A stretch of 64,000 nucleotides of DNA, taken from NCBI GenBank assembly GCA_003550325.1, contig QKWP01000273.1, forward strand, positions 160,160-224,159, written 5' to 3'. This DNA is from Gigaspora rosea (Eukaryota; Glomeromycota; Glomeromycetes; Diversisporales; Gigasporaceae). The translations under genes and the position numbers were made by a program. Under the pieces are notes generated by a model. The model searched no databases, had not been told where the DNA came from, and saw nothing but the letters and a program-made list of their open reading frames with translations. Shown piece by piece: positions 1 to 13,327 of this stretch (positions are counted from its first letter, which is position 1; each line of letters starts with the position of its first letter).

Positions 1-776
1 GTTTTTTTTTTTTTTTTTTTTTGCAGCTCCCTTGCAGCCATTGTACCCGGCCTCTTGCGTACTATTAACATATGTGCGTGTATATAATTTTCAACCTTCA
101 ATCATTTTCTTTATCAGGTTATCAGGTTAGCACCGCATGAGCTCGCTACACGGCATCGATCGTGTGACTGTTTCTCTTTTCGATCACGTGATTTGCTGTC
201 ACCTTGCATTAATCTGGATATTGGGTCATGATTCTTTTCTCTTTTTTTTTTTTTTTTTTTTCACGGAAGGTATTTCATACACACCCGATTTGGAATTATC
301 TGGTCTAGTAACCAGAATTCGGATTTTTCGATGAATGCCTTTTACATTAGGTGTGAGTTGTGCACCATAATCGAATTGACACGAGCTATGCCCCACACGT
401 TGGGAATCTTCGTAAGTCGTCAAGTTTGTGTGGCTTGGCGCTGGTTGGTGGTTTATCGCTTGCACGTTTGCCATTGTTCGTGCAACCTTTAATGGGTTAT
501 CCATTGCCGTATACGGAAGTTCATTAAGTCATAGTCACTTGGGCTTGATTATGCGGACTCAGCCCCGAACTTGATCACTCAGATTTGTTCTTTGTTTCCG
601 TCATCCCATCTGTTTATCAAAAAAATTTTTTTTTTTTTTTTTACTTCATCCAAACCCAAATCCGAATAATTGCTTACGCCCACGTAATTCAAAGATTTCA
701 TCGGATTCCATCAACCGATAATGTATCAACCGATAACGTGAGGAATTGAGGTTTTAGTAAGCTACCAATAAGATCT
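1..776. other. non-coding block with four poly-T tracts
   Basis: No supportable gene. Homopolymer T tracts lie at about 2-22, 241-261 and 628-642. The sequence between them is less AT-rich than its surroundings. A minus-strand open frame (about 226-504) ends in a lysine run read from the T tract and has no recognisable domain. It could be an exon of an unknown gene, but nothing supports this beyond openness. Confidence 0.5.
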
Positions 777-1180
777 AGTAATTGTGTGGAAATTCGATAA
801 TTGAAACAGCAATATTTGGACAGAAGGACTTAAGTGCATCTAGTAATAACGATTGTTCAAAAATAATCATATCTAATGATTCAAGCTTTAGCCGTTGTAT
901 CAATGTGGCAGACTTTTCAAAAACAACACAATTTTCGATGTATCAATCTCGGAATTTTTCCAATATATTCTCATAATCGCAAACCCTAATACGTAACATT
1001 TCTAAATTTTCACAATTCATTAGAATTTTGAAGTCTTTACTATAACCAAAAGCTTCTATAATAAGATCCCATAATGATTGTTTCTGACACTCTAAAGCTG
1101 AAATAATACCGTTGAACTCTTCAGGAGGTACACCAGCCAAGGGGAAATGCCTAAGTTGTTCTTGTGATTTATGTTCTGTG
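777..1180 (-). pseudogene. F-box/leucine-rich-repeat-like gene relic
   Basis: Read on the minus strand, the frame gives a leucine-spaced protein segment including MNCENLEMLRIRVCDYENIL, followed by one in-frame TGA at about 943-945. The same frame then continues for about 55 codons (LIQRLKLESLDMIIF, then an ending in EFPHNY) to a TAG at 777. The pattern (NLE-LRI---Y) resembles the C-terminal LRR half of the very large F-box families of mycorrhizal fungi; that is family knowledge, not a database hit. There is no F-box N-terminus: the frame runs upstream into a poly-A (minus) tract at 1181-1200. I infer a truncated relic with one stop. The TGA could be a sequencing error, but the missing 5' end argues against a working gene. 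Confidence 0.5.
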
Positions 1181-1200
1181 TTTTTTTTTTTTTTTTTTTT

Positions 1201-1995
1201 ACGTAATTCTTAAATTTTCACCGATTTAAGAATAACTTAGGTCAATTCTTTATGTCTGTTCAAGTATATTTCGAAGTGAGGCACCCACGAAAGAGCCAGA
1301 CTAAAGTCAGGCAGCGACGAAAAAAGCACTTATCGTTCCAAAAATACTTTCTTATCCTTTTATATTTCTTCTATTTCCATTATATTCCCTAACTAACTAT
1401 AAATAGCAATTTCATAATCCCATCTCTGGGGCTTTGCTACATGTGAAGACCTTCGCGATAATAACCTAAGCATGACTTTCGTCATGCGTCAGGTTATTTA
1501 TATGGCAAATGTGTCGTATTGTCATTATTTTTTTGGTGGGGTAGTTACCTTCATATTTTTAAGTGTCTGTATCTCTATTTATAATCCAAAACAAGAAAAA
1601 CGGTTAAGTCCTATCATAGGTTCTTAAACTATAAATGGAATCATATTAAAAATTTTTGATCGATCAAATATATACTTATTTGATCGATCAGTATTATTTG
1701 CTCGAGCCCATTAATTGGTGCTCGATCATTGATCTAAGTCGATCAATGATCGAGTATCATATAATCGAGTCAATTCACTACTTTGAAGGCAAGATTCTTT
1801 TTTACTTTAAGCAAAGTATTTGTTTACGATCGTTTCATGTTGTACAGAATGATGTTTCTCTTTAGGAAACCCCTGAAAACAATAATTGAAAACGGCCTAA
1901 CGTTGTAATTTACTATTAAAATTGAGAATTTCATATCACTCAAAATTTCGTAGTAAAAAATTTATTCACCTGATCTTCGATCGACTGATAATGTA
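1201..1995. other. AT-rich spacer with GATCGATC palindromes
   Basis: No gene seen. At 1655-1775 the palindromic core GATCGATC or close variants recur about five times, mixed with CTCGAGC and ATCGAGT, so the stretch can fold into several small hairpins. No target duplication was found to define an element. Confidence 0.45.
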
Positions 1996-2003
1996 TCACA
2001 GAT

Positions 2004-2294
2004 CAAAATATGGACATGGACAATATGGACCATTGGACATGGACATTTATGGACTATGTCCATATTGTCCCATATTATTTTATTGGACATAAGACACTTA
2101 GTCCAAATAAAACGCATAGGCTACAGCCCGAAATATTCCGAATATAAAACAAAATTGAGGCTAAAATTTGGAATATTCCGAAAATTTCAATATAGAAAAG
2201 ATATGGACATGGACACGATCTGGATTAATCCATGTCCATATTTGTCCATGTCTAAATAAAATTTTTATTGGACATAGTCCAAATGCCAACACTG
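2004..2294. mobile_element. hAT-type MITE, GGACA family, copy 1
   Basis: A 291-bp non-coding unit flanked by perfect 8-bp direct repeats TCACAGAT (1996-2003 and 2295-2302), the TSD length of hAT transposons. The right end reads GCCAACACTG, the complement of the CAGTGTTG terminus of the copies at 28758 and 47062. The left terminus has diverged (CAAAATATGG). Both ends carry many reiterations of GGACA/TGTCC (TGGACATGGACA), as in the other copies. There is no transposase, so it was moved by a hAT enzyme encoded elsewhere. Confidence 0.75.
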
Positions 2295-2302
2295 TCACAG
2301 AT

Positions 2303-5220
2303 TGCCGATCATCACAATATTTCAAAATAAAGACCAGTGCTTGAATAGCCTTTATCGATTCTATGTGTCTGATATAAGTTAATCTCGGTTGATCGGATAT
2401 AAAGTTATAATATATAAAAATTAGCTATTTTGAACTAATTTAAATATAGTATGTTTATGCTTATAAATAGTTAGCGTCTGGGTTAGGGTTAGAATTTAAA
2501 TTAGCTTAAAATAGTTGGTTTTTTTATATATTATATAATTATATATAATAATTATATATGCCCGAGAAGATCCGTTATCTCATATTTTTATATTGCTTAG
2601 GTTATTCTAAAATCCACTTAAATGAATTTTTAGATATTAAACCGACTTAGATAGAAATTAACTATGAGCTTATTATATTTTATTAATAAAAATATGTGGG
2701 CTTGGTGCTTCAAAAACAAGTTTCCCACGAACTATGGATTAGAATTCAATGGTTTTGCTACCATTTGATTCGTTTCGATGAGACAAATCGAATGGTGCTA
2801 AATCATGTGATTTTTATCGTGAGAAACAAGTTTTTGTCAATTTCGTCCCTTTTTCCAGCAAGCCCATATAATATATAACATAAAATAACATAAATACAAT
2901 ATCGTTTTTGTCAAATGCTTACTTTTTTCTTAAGAACATTCGAATATTTACTCTCTATTAGAATGAAACTTATATACGATGAACTAGAACTTTTACATTT
3001 GTAGAAATTATTTTTCATACTATATTTTTTACAATTGAATTTTATGTTAGTGGTAGATGTAGATGCATTCTTTCAACTTCATACACATTAATAAACTTTA
3101 ACGAACTTTAAATTCTTGATATTCAATTATTTTCCAGTAATATAAAATTTATTTACACTTTTAAAATAGTATCGAGAAATCTGTTTTCGCATCATAAACA
3201 AGAGACAAAAAGATCGGAGTCGATTTATTGTTTCCAAGATATTTATTGATCAAATCATTAAAATCTTGTCTCGCAAATAGAAGAATATTAATGCTTTAGG
3301 TTAAATTATAAAGTACGATTATCCTAAATAATTATTGAAGGATTTAATTATTTAATTGTAAAAGTTTCTGTTACCACTTAATTTTTTAAGATCTACAGAT
3401 GTATGTTTCATATCCCATTAGAATGTTTCATATCGGTTTGATCACTAGTGGAGATCACTAATTAATTTTTTTTAGTGATTTTCCCTTTTCCCAGATTTTC
3501 CCGATTTTTTATTAAATTATTTTAGAAAAGTGATATCGCGCTATATTTTTTATTTCTTTGGGAGTATTTTTGTATTTTCGAATCCTGTAAACTGTATATA
3601 CTTTATGAAACATATGTCCAAAAAGTAACAACGTTAAATTTTTACATAAAAAAACTATAGTGGTTTGAAATTTATATTTAGCTTATCGCTATATTGGAAT
3701 ATGATGGTCGCCAAACTAAAATGATTCTCATAGGAGTAACTATAAAATCCTAACTATAATTTTTATATTATTAGTGAATTGACCCGTCTAAAAATCCTCA
3801 CCCGGGTCACCCATCGGGTGGAAACGGGTCAGTTAAAAAAAGTCACCACCCGGTTTAAAGTTAGAATCCGGATATATTTTTATATAAATATCAGATCATA
3901 ATGTAATTTGAACTATTTTATGCCTAACTTTTAAAATAGTTAAGTTAGGTTTTAGGGTTAGAATTATTAAGATAAGAGAATAGGTGGATTTTGGGTAGGG
4001 CTTATATTTTTAAATTGAGACCCCTAAATTTCACAATGATCTGATTTTCATTAAAATCTGCAACAAATATTATCAACCGGATTAATTGATTTTAAATCCG
4101 GATGGAACCGATAATTCGGATCCTTATCCATATCCATTAATTTTAACCGGATAGATTTGTAATATCTATCGTATTAAAGATATGGGTTGTAAATAAAAAA
4201 CAACTTTTTGCAATGACTAAAGCTTATGCGTGAATCATTATTATAAGAAATAAATCAGTCTATTTGTAATAAATACACCGTGATCTTGATATAGCGATCA
4301 TTGTATTTTTTTAAAAAAAATTTTTTTGCATCTTTACTAAATATTATTATTATTATTCTATGATTTTTTTTTTATTTTATTTTTTTTTTTTTCTAATCTG
4401 AAATTCACTAAATTCAGATTAGTCCAAAAAATTCAAATTATCAACCGAATTCATTATAGAAAATCCGTATTTAATCCTTAAAAAATAGGATCGAAACACT
4501 AGTCACATCTTCAACATCCGATGTATCATTTGATTTTTACAGGGCTATCCCCAAATTTCCGGTCGGATGCGTTGGATCTAGGTCGGCGTTTAGCCCTAGT
4601 TGTTAGCAGGTTCTATAGCAAAATATCAGCCAGGCATTTTTTTTACATAATGAATGGATATGATTTTATTAGTAAAATTTTTATGATCTTGGGGCAAAAT
4701 TGATAAATTCAGATCCAGCCGATCATGATTCCGATGCACTCTGACGTATCCCGACAGTATCCCGACCCGGAATTTTGGAGACCTTCTTGTAACATTTGCT
4801 CCTGTATTTTGTGTCGCATAAAATTGTTAATCTAACTTTTAAAATGCGATACCTGATTCTTAATTTATTTTCTCATGGTCATCGCTTAATTGTAACAAGA
4901 TTCGTAAAATAGTAAATACTGATTCCTCAAATTCGCCTCCCAAATTGGTTTATAACCGACGTGTTTCTTGACATAAACAATGAATTATTTGAATATGTAT
5001 TTCATGAATCAATAATAATAATAATAATGATGATGATAACAAATATGTATTCGTTGTATTCGTATATGTTGTTCGTCGGAATAGAATTTTGATAGATTTA
5101 CAATATAACAATAAGTTGATTCTAAATACATTATGTTGAAATGAAATTTTAAATTCACTCAAATTGGTAAAGAAATTTGAACTAATTTACAGTATAGAGG
5201 TGATTCCGAATCCATTTAAC
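2303..5220. other. gene-free AT-rich DNA with CCGGAT-type repeats
   Basis: No open frame with coding character. At 3772-4501 there is a possible old element. Its left end reads TAGTGAATTGACCC and the complement of its right end reads TAGTGTTTCGATCC. Its interior is rich in ATCCGGAT/AACCGG and GGGTC motifs. I could not find matching target duplications, so the boundaries are tentative. The rest is AT-rich sequence with a (ATA)n/(ATG)n microsatellite near 5010-5040. Confidence 0.4.
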
Positions 5221-5254
5221 GCATATTCAACTAAAAACATTAAATTGTTATATA

Positions 5255-5450
5255 ATTTAAAATGAAATCTATATTTTCTACTTAATCTGCTAACCTTTTA
5301 AAACCCACAAATACTTGTTTATTATAACTTTACTTTAAAATGAACCCTAACCCTAATCCCTAACCCTAAAAAATGCACCTCAAAATTTTATTTTTCGAGA
5401 TTTTTATATTATAATTTCATTTTAATCTGGATTTCATTATGATCCCCACA
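5255..5450 (+). repeat. dispersed repeat with telomere-like CCCTAA core, copy 1
   Basis: Contains the telomere-like core AACCCTAACCCTAATCCCTA followed by a stretch rich in TTTCATTTTAATCTGGATTT. A clear second copy with the same order of blocks lies at 6977-7165, and a partial third at about 5520-5670. The CCCTAA core matches the common fungal telomere repeat, but here it is embedded in an otherwise unrelated, duplicated ~190-bp unit. Confidence 0.65.
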
Positions 5451-5519
5451 ATTATTAATTAATTAGCAGCTATCTGCTTCATTTCTCAATTTATGTTAAT
5501 AATTATTGTCGCAGATTAA

Positions 5520-5670
5520 AATGAAATCAGATTAAAATGAAACTGGGGACCTCTCTTGCTCACCTTTAAAGCTTATAAAACCCACATATACTCGTTTATT
5601 AATAACCCTAACCCCAATGCTAAAAAAACCCCTAAAAAAATTTTCCATTTTAATCAGTCACAATTATTAA
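5520..5670 (+). repeat. dispersed repeat with telomere-like core, partial copy
   Basis: A diverged, shorter relative of the units at 5255 and 6977. It shares AAAACCCACA, the ACTCGTTTATTA block, a degenerate AACCCTAACCC core and the following C/A-rich stretch. Confidence 0.5.
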
Positions 5671-6976
5671 TTGACTGAAAAATAACATGCAAATTGATGT
5701 AAAATTAATAGTCATTGACCTTTTTCTTTCTTTCTTTTTTTTTTTTTTTTGAAAAATTATTAATAAACAATTTAAAAAAGTTTATTTATGAAAAAAAAAA
5801 GTTTATATAGAACTACTTAACGAACTTAATAATTTATTCAGCAAAGAAGGTTTCTTTTTTAAATAAACCTCTTTTTTTTTTTACGTTAACGAATTAACAT
5901 TAAGATTATATAATAGTTTTTTTGCTTCTAAAAATAAATAATAAATTTTTAGCAGAAAAACAGTAAATCTTTTTGATGTAAAGACAGTATAAAGGCAATC
6001 CTTTGAAGTCATTATTTTATTAAGATAAAATACGACTTATCTATATGAGGGTTTTTACTAATTTATATTTTATGAACAAAAAGACGATAGTTTAATTTCG
6101 TGATGATAATGATAAACACTTGAATTTTATTAAATACAATAAATAGATTCAAAATTGACCTTGGTCATTCTTCAATTGGTAAAATTAATTTACGCATGTT
6201 AATTAAGAATTAGCAAAATTTTAATTGACGCAGAACATATTATAGTCATTTATTCTAGCTACATTAATTTGCAAACGTGATTATTGGGATGACAGTTATT
6301 TCTGCGATGTTAAAACATTGATAAGATTTGATAAGGCTTTGTTATATAATAATAATAATTACTACTGTAAAAATGACAAAGAATGATTGAATTTCCTTTC
6401 TCTTATATGGTAATAATAATAAATTGCTTATTTCTTTATCATATTAAACGTTCAAGTTTAACCACTATCAAGGTCTTCCGTTCCTGTAGTTTTATATCCG
6501 GATTTATTTTAAACTATTAATGAAACAAGTTACAAGCAATTTAAATTTACAAATCTATAAAAATTATGATTTTTATATTAATATATTTTGTTATATTTTA
6601 TTATAAAATCTCTTTTTATTAATATATTTTTTTTTTGTATTATAAATTTTTTTTAATAAAAATTTTATAATATTAGTAATAATAGAGAATTGATCTTGTC
6701 ATTTTATTTTTGCTAATACTACTCTTCTAACATGATTTTAATCTTATTGACCCTTCTAACCTTAATTCCAATCTTAATTCTAACCTTAACCATATGACTA
6801 TACTAGGTACCGGAAACCGGTATACCGTAAGTCCGGAGCTCATAACAATAATTTTAGTAAGCATTCGTATGTTACAGATACATTTTTCAGGGTATTATGA
6901 ACGCGTCAAAATCGTAATTATTATCTGTTATGAATGCATCAAAATCGTAATTATTGTCGCAGATTATAATTTAAAT
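5671..6976. other. AT-rich spacer, no gene
   Basis: Homopolymer-rich AT DNA with poly-T and poly-A runs and TAATAATAA microsatellite tracts. No open frame with coding character and no element ends were recognised. Confidence 0.5.
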
Positions 6977-7165
6977 TGAAAACTACATTTTCTACTTAAC
7001 CTGCTAGCCTTCTAAAACCCACTAATACTTGTTTATTATAATTTTTTTTTAAAACTAACCCTAACCCTAAACTCCTAACCCTAAAAAATGCACTACAAAA
7101 AAATTTAGTTTTCGAGATTTTATACTATAATTTCATTTTAATCTGGATTTCATTATAATCTGCCA
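6977..7165 (+). repeat. dispersed repeat with telomere-like CCCTAA core, copy 2
   Basis: Shares with the unit at 5255, in the same order: TTTTCTACTTAA, CTGCTA, AACCCACTAATACTTG, the AACCCTAACCCTAAA core, AAAAATGCAC and ATTTCATTTTAATCTGGATT. The flanks also share GAATGCATCAAAATCGTAAT (about 6931 and 7182). Confidence 0.65.
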
Positions 7166-8945
7166 TAATTGTCATCTGTTATGAATGCATCAAAATCGTA
7201 ATTTCGGTCATCAAAGCGTATAGAAATATAAGTCCTTCGCTTTGCTCCGGAAAATTAAACAAATAAAGCTTATATAACTTTAAATATTTTATTTGTTTTA
7301 AAGTTTAAAGTTAGAGTTAGAAGGGGTAGAGTTATATAAAAAAGTAGTATTAACAAAAATAGAGGACAGCAATAGCAGTTTTCTAATATTATTGTTAAGT
7401 AAAAATTATAATAGTTATAATTTTATCTAATTAACAAATATTAAAAAAAAAACTTTTATATTTATATATTATAATTAAAAATTGAAATTTGAATAGTTTA
7501 ATTTTAGCAATGTTGGTTATATAATATATTATATTTAGTAATAGTTAGTATATAAAATTCATATACGCTATGTACTGTACACATTTTTAATTTTGTTTAG
7601 TAAGCACAGTTTTTTTTAAATTCGATATATACACATGTTCATATAAAAAAATTTTTTTATGCATATCATAAAAGTTATAATATATAAAAATTTTTGTGCA
7701 ATATTCAATAATCGAGCTCTAGGCCAAAAATTTTTTAATTCACATAATATTGAGCCAATCAAATATTTTTTACTTAGCAATACTTATAGTATCCCAGAAA
7801 ATATTCACCATACAATTTAATTCTTGAATAATACACATAATACACGGGGGGGGTATAACTATACAGTATATACCGGTATCTGGTATACTGTTTATCTGTT
7901 ATATTAGTTTATTGCTTTTCATACGTACGTACAGTACATAAATTGTATCTAAATATAATACCCCGGTTTTATACAAAAGTATCCCGGTTACTAATCAATT
8001 TTAAAAGGATAGATAAAACATAAAACCGGGTACTACAAGTACTGTAGTGTTAAATAATACTACAGTATATACAAGTATAAAAATTTTATTCTTTTTAATC
8101 CCGGCCATTGGAGTGGACCAAATAGTTAAAATGACATTATTTTATCAATACTCGATAAAATTTTGTGTAAATTATAATAATAAAATAATAATCAAGTTAA
8201 CAATATAATTTTTTGTTGTTTAGGCATTAAAAATGTATTATCAAAATAAATTAATAAAATAATTAAACAATTTTCTGTAAAGATTTATTATTAACTTCTC
8301 TTTCTTGCCTTTGTTGTAATATAATTGCTATTATTATTATTATTTTGATTATTTTGCTCTTTGTTAGACTATATAACGTTTATAAAAAAAAAAAAAGGGG
8401 GTTTATTGTTAAAAATAAAATACTGAAATACAACAGTATTAATTTAGTTTTTGTTGAACACGCACGACAGTATTTCAGTATTTAATTTGATAAAATTATT
8501 AAGTTTTAATAAATTGAATTATAAATAATTTACATATAATTTACTTATAATTCATTATTGATTTATTTTAATGAGAATGATCAAATATTGCAGTAAAAAT
8601 TCTTTTTTTAGTTTATATAAAACAAATGAATGTCTAAAAATCCTTAGACATATCAGATATTGCATATAAAGTAAATTACAAAAAAATAATTAGTATTTAC
8701 GATAAAGATAAAAATAAGACGATAGAAAAAATTTCATAAAAATACGTAATAATTAGTTGATATTAAAGTTTAAGCACAATTTATATAATTTACATTTTGA
8801 GTTTAAACGAATAAAAAAAATAAATAAAGAAAATAAATCTAGTTTATAAATAGAAAAATTTTTTTAAGTTGGTTGATTACCAATTGAACTATGAAATTCA
8901 AAAATTATTCAACGGTTGAATGAACGAATAAAGCTTTTCAGTTTT

Positions 8946-8998
8946 GTATTTATTATTATTATTATTATTATATTTATTATTATTATTATTATTATTTT
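8946..8998 (+). repeat. (ATT)n microsatellite
   Basis: Two runs of TAT/ATT trinucleotides separated by a short interruption, ending in a T run. Confidence 0.85.
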
Positions 8999-10642
8999 TT
9001 TTTGCTTATGTACTTTATTTTGCTTAAAGCTGCATAAATGTAAATAAATGTAAATTATTTTCTGGGGTAATTAGAGAAACCGAATTATTTATGTCAGGCT
9101 ACGTTACAAGAAAGATATTATTCGTGATAGTTTATATTTATTTGGTAATCTAGACATAGATATTATTTGATGTGTATATTACGTATATTACGCAATTTAA
9201 AACATACATCTTTTGCGTGAAAGGTACGTGTTGTATTGTTAAAGTTAATAAATTAAAATTAATATTTACCTCGTTTTTTTGAAAAGTAAAATAGATAATT
9301 ACAGAATTAGATAATTTAGATACTACATAAAATTCAATTAGCAATTAGACGCAAAAATCAAATAAATAATTTCTGAATTTACAAAGTGAATAAAAGTGAA
9401 TTTATTTTATACTATTAACACGTATCTGGTGGTGTATGCATGTATCTGGTATGTATGTATGTATAGTATGTACATACGTACGTACTGTACGTACTGTACG
9501 TACAGTACAGACCATATTACGTCGCATGCAACATTATTAATATGCACAGAAAACTTAATTATAAAAGCAACCAATAATTAGTGTAACTTTTAATGATGAA
9601 TAATTAATTGTCTTGTTCACATGGAAAATTATAAGGTAAAAATTATGGAAAAACAAAAAAATAGATAACAAGGTAATTAAAGCTTAGTAAAATGTAATTC
9701 TTCAAATATTCATCAAAAATCGGCAAAATCGGATTATTGAGTTACATCATATATTCGTGTAACAACAACAACAACAGTAGTGATCTCATAGCATATAGAT
9801 AGCTGATGAATATGAATTATATGAATTATATGAATTGATTATCATATGAATTATTTTTACTTTTTATAGTATTAAAAACAATTTGAATAAGCGAAAAGTA
9901 CCATACAATAACGTAATGATTAAGTAAGAAGAAAGAAGAAAGGATAACAAAAGAATGACATCAGTTATAAATTTATATGCAGGTAATAGTGAGATATTAG
10001 TGCATACATACATAATGCGATTAGTAGATTTTAATAGATAATTTATCAAAAGCATAAAGTTACGTAACAGGATAGTAAAAGATAGTAAGATAGTACAGTA
10101 GTAAGATGCGAATAATTACGAATAATTATTAGAATTTTCCAGATCATGGTAAAAAAAAGAATTGTAATCAAAATAAATCGAATAGAGAATATTCAAAGAA
10201 TATTCATATAATAATTATTACGCGACTACACATGTTGTCATACATTAAAAAAATTCATTGTCATTCATAAAATCTATTATTGGTTAGCAACAAAAAGACG
10301 GTTTATTTATTTGTTTGTCATCCTAATTAGATGACATTTTTACTTAACATTGTTCAATTAAAATACGTTTATTGAATTGATTTCTTATTTTAGAGTTAAT
10401 AAAAAGATTTAATTCTTTTTTCATACTTTTTAAGAATAGATTAGGGATTTTCCGGGAATTTATAAAGAGGATGTGAATGTGTGCACACTGATTGTTTCAC
10501 GATGATCAGGCATGAAATGCAAAAAAATTTTGAATTCAAATAATTCAAACTTTTCGCTATTTTATTTATTTTATTATATCAGATATGTTAGAGAATTGAA
10601 ATATATAATAAAAAAGATTTAAGAAATGATTTTTAAAAAATT

Positions 10643-10690
10643 TACAGAATTACAGAATTACAGAATTACAGAATTACAGAATTACATAAT
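10643..10690 (+). repeat. 8-bp tandem repeat TACAGAAT
   Basis: Five perfect units of TACAGAAT, then a sixth changed unit TACATAAT. This is an exact small tandem array in non-coding DNA. Confidence 0.85.
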
Positions 10691-12795
10691 TACAAAGACT
10701 AAAAATAGGAAAAATGCATTAAGCAGATCAGGAATGTTTTACAATCATTTACAAATTGATCAATGTTTATAGTTAGTGTAATTTAATAATTAAAAAAAAA
10801 AACGAAACTATTGATGTTTGTGTAAAGGTAAATTAGAGACTAGATTCATACTATAAATACTGTAAAATACAGTATAACCGAGTTACAGTAATAACGGAAT
10901 AAACGGAATTAATGGAATTAATGAGATATCATTATAGTAACACAATAATTATAAATAATTATAATATATATACTGTAATATAGTTTATTATGATTAATAA
11001 TTACATAAATCACATAAAATTACATTGGATGACTCGTTCACATTGTTGTCCTTCCGCCAAGTATTTTTATACGTGAACACAACTTTAAACATACGTACCT
11101 GGTACGTACTTACGTGCTTAAGTACGAAAGTACGTATCTTTTATTTTTATTATTAATAATCGTAAATAAAGACTAGTACATAGATTAGTACAGAGATCCG
11201 TAACATATATGAAACGAATATGATTTTTGGGGTGTAAATAGTTTTATAATACGTACAGTACGTAACGTACGTAACGTACGTAACGTAGGTAAGTACCAGG
11301 GACAATACAATAAGATACGGTTAGATCTAGTTAAAACTTTCATAATCTAATTAAGTTCCTATCCGCCATCTTGCAGGGAATATTTAATATCATTCTTTAA
11401 TATAATTCGTTCGTTATTCACTTAAAAAAGAGATAATGGGGAGGATATCAACAGGTTACAAACATGCATATATGCATATATATGCATAAACGAGCATATA
11501 TAAACATATAAACAGGTATATAAACATTTATAGTAATGATATTCAATAAAATTACTGTATGATAAATATATACGTATTTCTGTATTTACTTAAATAAAAG
11601 TTATATCGATATATATATATTTCAGTAGTTTCATTGTTACTTGTTTTAATCAAAACCCGCGATTTTTTTTGTTTTAGTCACATTGTTTATCTAGGGCATG
11701 TACGTTTCTGGATAATAAGAAATTATACCGATAAGTTTATCTAAAATATTTACATATTATTTATAAATATATTTATATATATATTTATATATATATTTAT
11801 CAGTTATATATATATTTATATCTAAATAATTTTTTTTAAAACAATCATATTTAATCATGCTTTATGAGAAAGATTAAAAGAATGACATCAACAATTCAAT
11901 CATTATTCAATTAATAAATTACAAATTACTTAATTTAGTAAATAGCAATAAGGGACCTAAGTATTCTTGCATAAAGTAACATCAATGGCTTGGTCGGATT
12001 TGCGCTCCATAAACAAAGAGAAAATTTTCTCAATTATATATGTTACGAAATACTTTATATGGAACCTCTTTATATAGACCATTCAATCATGTTTGGCCAT
12101 TTTATATTAGTTTAGTTTTTTTGAATAGATAGATCTCTGCACGAGTTTATTTGATGCTTGGTAATACGAGGTATATAAGGTATAGACAATAATTTATAAT
12201 TAATATATATAGTTATATATATTATATGTAGTTATATATATTATATATATTATAATTTATAAAATTATTACTTAAGTTTCATAGTTCTAATTTTTATATT
12301 TTTATAAACTGTACATTTTAGGGTCTCTTTAAGATCTTCAAATGTACGTTCTGTGATCGTAACTTTATTTCGTATCGAATATATATAACTGATACATATT
12401 GTACATACGTACATTACTGTACATATCCTATATCTGATATTTACGATATTTACAGTATCAAGTATTAGATACCTGACACGAACGTAACCGTACGTAAGTG
12501 CGTATTTACATATAACAGATACAGATAACGATATCTGATATGGTAAATTTATATATATATATAAATGAATTCCTGCTAATTTTAATTAATTTAGTTTAAT
12601 TTAATTTAATTTACCGGTTACAGGGTAATCTAATTTTAATTTAACCTACCGTATATACTGTATTATATATATATTTATATATATATATATGATATATATA
12701 TATAAGCATATATTTTATAACTATATATATCAAGATATACACAAAGATATACAGTATAGATTATATATATATATTTTGTAACGAATAATAATTAG

Positions 12796-12803
12796 TATAA
12801 ATA
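12796..12803 (+). promoter_or_regulatory. candidate TATA box of the PH gene
   Basis: TATAAATA stands about 530 bp before the PH-gene ATG. It is followed by a C/T-rich tract (TTCCTTCCCCTTCTCTCC) of the kind often found near fungal transcription starts. If used, the 5' leader would be long and would cross the N-containing join at 13132. Function is inferred only. Confidence 0.3.
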
Positions 12804-13108
12804 GGTGCATCTGAACCAACAGTTTCCTTCCCCTTCTCTCCTTTTAACTTTACAGCTTGTCTCCCCGCGATCCATTAATTATTATTATTTTTAAAAAAAG
12901 CTCTGCCACCAAACGGTCAATAAAATTCTTTGTTCACTTGACCAATTTCTTTCTTTTCAAGTGACTAAGAAGATACTTTGATTAGATTTCTTTTTTTTTT
13001 TTTTTTCTCCCAGTTTTTTTTATTTACTTTATCGTCATCCGATTTTATATTATAATTTTATTGACTCGTTTTGACGTAGAACTTTTATATAAAGAAAGTT
13101 TTATCGTA

Positions 13109-13152
13109 TTTTTTTTTTTTTTTTTTTTTTTNNAAAAAAAAAAAAATAAACC
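13109..13152. other. assembly join: T run, NN, A run
   Basis: A T homopolymer of about 22 bases, then NN (13132-13133), then an A run. Opposed homopolymers at an unknown base pair suggest a join between two reads or contigs rather than natural sequence, so the 5' region of the PH gene may be incomplete. Confidence 0.7.
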
Positions 13153-13327
13153 GTTCGAACAAAAAAAAAAAAACAAATTTGTATATCATATATAGAATAC
13201 ATCCCCTTTTTATCACTTTCTTTCCGTTAACTTTTCATAAAAATTTCGATATTCATCTGAGGCTTTTGCCGGGCAATTTCCTCCTTTCCTCCAAATATAA
13301 TCAAAAAAGATTTAATTCTTTAAAAAC

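Larger units (their letters stand above)
7166..12795. other. long gene-free AT-rich region upstream of the PH gene
   Basis: About 5.6 kb with no supportable gene. It contains microsatellites, a small palindrome at 7962-8032 (CCCCGGTTTTAT against ATAAAACCGGG), and clusters of the palindromes TACGTA and GTAC at 7921-7940, 9440-9510, 11090-11135, 11250-11300 and 12395-12500. From 11760 on it is very rich in TATATA. Confidence 0.55.

Noticed and set aside
137-334. 65-codon plus-strand frame
   Set aside because: It is held open by a T homopolymer read as Phe and shows no domain.
5340-5372. true telomere end
   Set aside because: Only a few CCCTAA units inside a duplicated interspersed repeat, with DNA continuing on both sides.
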